Below are positions 7,356 to 8,516 of a DNA stretch of 8,516 nt, one piece after another. The notes beneath the pieces were generated by a model. That model searched no databases, was not told the DNA's origin, and saw nothing but the letters and a program-made list of their open reading frames with translations. Made by a program: the position numbers and the translations under genes. The stretch is from an uncultured Prevotella sp. (GTDB lineage Bacteria > Bacteroidota > Bacteroidia > Bacteroidales > Bacteroidaceae): positions 1 through 8,516 of the forward strand of contig CALIIG010000196.1 in the NCBI GenBank assembly GCA_938018155.1, written 5' to 3'. The stretch's first letter is position 1. Each line of letters opens with the position of its first letter.

Positions 7356-7374
7356 CAGGAAAGAGGAATAAAAT

Positions 7375-7845
7375 ATGATGATGTTTCCGCGTGTTAACCC
7401 GTTTCTCCGTATTGCTTTTTTGCCTATAATGCTTGTCCTTACTGTAACATCGTGTCATGAAGGCAGCGAAAAGCAAATGAAAGAGGCGGTGAACGGCTTC
7501 TCCTCGGCATACTTTAACTGGCGGTTTTTCGAGGCCTCAAAGTATGTTACACCAAGTTCTTACAGGTGGTTATCGTATGTTTCATCACAGGTTAACCAGA
7601 CCGACGTTGACAGTTTGCGGGCTATGAAAGGGGGAGCCACGTTTAAAATGGGTGACATCTACTATGGCGGCGACGGTTCTTCGGCCCGTGTAAAGGTAAC
7701 CGTCAGCAACTTTTTGTTGATGGACAGCATCGGCCGCCCTCCGCGTATCTGTTCACGAGGCGAGTTCGTTATTCCGCTATCCTTCAACGGTGAGGCATGG
7801 AAAGTTACGCTTTCAGCACCTTTGCGCAGTTCAAATATAAAATAA
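7375..7845 (+). CDS. Small lipoprotein, possibly NTF2-like
   Basis: This is a 156-residue protein of unrecognised family. Its N-terminus has a basic, hydrophobic signal ending in LTVTSC; Cys27, counted from the first ATG, fits a lipobox, so the protein should be lipid-anchored in the cell envelope. The mature part opens with a helix-like stretch (about 32-70, containing FSSAYFNWRFFEASKYVT) and continues with alternating strands such as SARVKVTVSNFLLM and GEFVIPLSFNGEAWKVTL. That layout recalls small NTF2-like or DUF4878-like lipoproteins, but this is a fold guess without a defining motif. Three consecutive in-frame ATG codons (7375, 7378, 7381) make the exact start uncertain by two residues. 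It is transcribed alone from its own promoter, divergent from the hydrolase and convergent with rpoD, with a terminator behind it. Nothing in the context assigns a role. Confidence 0.8.
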   Translation: MMMFPRVNPFLRIAFLPIMLVLTVTSCHEGSEKQMKEAVNGFSSAYFNWRFFEASKYVTPSSYRWLSYVSSQVNQTDVDSLRAMKGGATFKMGDIYYGGDGSSARVKVTVSNFLLMDSIGRPPRICSRGEFVIPLSFNGEAWKVTLSAPLRSSNIK

Positions 7846-7868
7846 CGGTAGTGCCTTTCCGGTATAAA

Positions 7869-7916
7869 ACAAAATAAGACCTTGCCTCCACAGCATGAGA
7901 CAAGGTCTTTTATTTT
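7869..7916. terminator. Bidirectional intrinsic terminator between lipoprotein gene and rpoD
   Basis: A perfect nine-base stem pairs AAGACCTTG (7876-7884) with CAAGGTCTT (7901-7909). It continues inward, after one mismatch, with CTC (7886-7888) and GAG (7897-7899). A T-rich tail follows on the plus strand (7908-7916), and an A-rich flank on the left gives a T-rich tail on the minus strand. It can therefore end both the lipoprotein transcript and the convergent rpoD transcript. Confidence 0.87.
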
Positions 7917-7962
7917 AACCGTTCCTTATGAGCAAGCAAATAAATTTGAATGTACTTTGAAG

Positions 7963-8516
7963 TTATCCCAGATATTTAATGAGGAGTTTGGCATAGCCGC
8001 TTTCACGCAATTTGACAATGCTCTTTTCACGAATCTGGCGTACACGCTCCCTCGTCAGCCCCAATTGGTCGCCTATTTCTTCCAGTCCTTTCTCATGGCA
8101 ACCAATGCCGAAGCACTCTCTTACAATCGTAATTTCGCGGTCTTTCAATACATTGCGGAGCACGGTGTCGAGCTCTTTGGCCATACTTTCATAGTCAACT
8201 TGCTTGTCGGCTCTGCTGTCTTCGCCCGACGCCAACACGTCAGCCATGCTGTTATCATCGTCTTCCTGAAAAGGGGCATCGATGCTCATGTGATGGTTGT
8301 CAGCTTTAATCGTCTGGTCAATCTTGGTTTCATCAATGTTGGTAAGGCTGCTAAGCTCCTGTACCGACGGGCGTCTTTGATTTTCTTGCTCAAATTTAGA
8401 TATTTCAGAATTGATTTTAGACAGCGCGCCTACCTGGTTTAACGGCAGACGAACAATACGGCTTTGCTCGGCGATGGCCTGCAGAATGCTCTGCCTGATC
8501 CACCAAACGGCATACG
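7963..8516 (-). CDS. rpoD: Primary sigma factor RpoD, C-terminal part (5' end beyond window)
   Basis: The frame is open from the right edge to a stop at 7963, giving 183 residues of the C-terminal portion. An internal Met at 8289 could be mistaken for a start, but strong sigma-70 similarity continues upstream to the edge. The visible part begins in region 2.4 with YAVWWIRQSILQAIAEQSR, which contacts the -10/-7 promoter element. Region 3 follows, including RLPLNQVGALSKI and a linker with ENQRRPS. The final 65 residues or so are region 4, whose helix-turn-helix carries LGLTRERVRQIREK (151-164) and contacts the -33/-35 element. It ends in KYLG, as the short (about 285-residue) Bacteroidota primary sigma factors do; the missing part should be around 100 residues. 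This protein directs RNA polymerase to housekeeping promoters, which in this phylum carry TAnnTTTG. Transcription ends at the shared terminator at 7869-7916. Confidence 0.97.
   Translation of the reverse strand, partial: YAVWWIRQSILQAIAEQSRIVRLPLNQVGALSKINSEISKFEQENQRRPSVQELSSLTNIDETKIDQTIKADNHHMSIDAPFQEDDDNSMADVLASGEDSRADKQVDYESMAKELDTVLRNVLKDREITIVRECFGIGCHEKGLEEIGDQLGLTRERVRQIREKSIVKLRESGYAKLLIKYLG

Noticed and set aside
7963..8289. A separate 108-residue sigma-like protein starting at an internal Met
   Set aside because: The same frame remains open with RpoD similarity to the right edge, so this is an internal Met of a larger gene.
7882..8442. Plus-strand open frame of 186 codons
   Set aside because: It lies antisense to rpoD and over the terminator hairpin; the minus strand gives an unmistakable sigma-70 protein, so this is a shadow frame.
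1..8516. A defence, toxin-antitoxin, CRISPR, phage or insertion-sequence system
   Set aside because: No spaced direct repeats, transposase, integrase, nuclease-helicase pair or small toxin/antitoxin pair was seen; the genes are mainly housekeeping and envelope functions.

Overview
The window reads as chromosomal DNA of a Bacteroidota bacterium, most probably a Prevotella-like member of the Bacteroidales. The clues are: four copies of the Bacteroidota -7 promoter box TAnnTTTG in front of genes; a short-type primary sigma factor; a lipid-anchored Omp85 protein of the TamL type; an EFR1-type flavodoxin/ferredoxin; and little use of Shine-Dalgarno sites. Genus-level placement is inference. No mobile element, CRISPR array, tRNA or rRNA is visible, and no stretch over 300 bases lacks a gene.

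Left block, minus strand (positions 4120 down to 1). It reads in order: a SpoU-family RNA 2'-O-methyltransferase, a six-to-seven-helix membrane protein of unknown function, an EFR1-family ferredoxin-flavodoxin protein, and a secreted M6-family metalloprotease whose 3' end lies beyond the left edge. The gaps are 40, 78 and 16 bases. I see no convincing terminator or consensus promoter between them, so they may form one transcription unit starting at the promoter just before 4120. The protease looks more GC-rich than the genes beside it.

Middle (4121-7277). A divergent promoter region separates the methyltransferase from a TamL-like outer-membrane lipoprotein on the plus strand (4228-6462). That protein has a lipoprotein signal, POTRA-like repeats and an Omp85 barrel. 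It almost certainly starts at TTG 4228, because the promoter lies downstream of the longer GTG start. It converges on a YycJ/WalJ-like metallo-beta-lactamase-fold hydrolase on the minus strand. Their two TAA stop codons overlap in the palindrome TTAA.

Right block (7278-8516). A second divergent promoter region drives the hydrolase leftward and a small lipoprotein rightward. The lipoprotein converges on the primary sigma factor gene rpoD (minus strand, 5' part outside the window), and a bidirectional hairpin terminator separates the two. The sigma factor is of the type that recognises the TAnnTTTG boxes seen elsewhere in the window.

Most of this is housekeeping content: RNA modification, outer-membrane biogenesis and transcription initiation. 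I found no convincing new multi-gene system. The points most worth a second look are the M6 protease behind the ferredoxin-flavodoxin gene, the unassigned membrane protein, the apparently leaderless methyltransferase transcript and the TTG start of the TamL-like gene.
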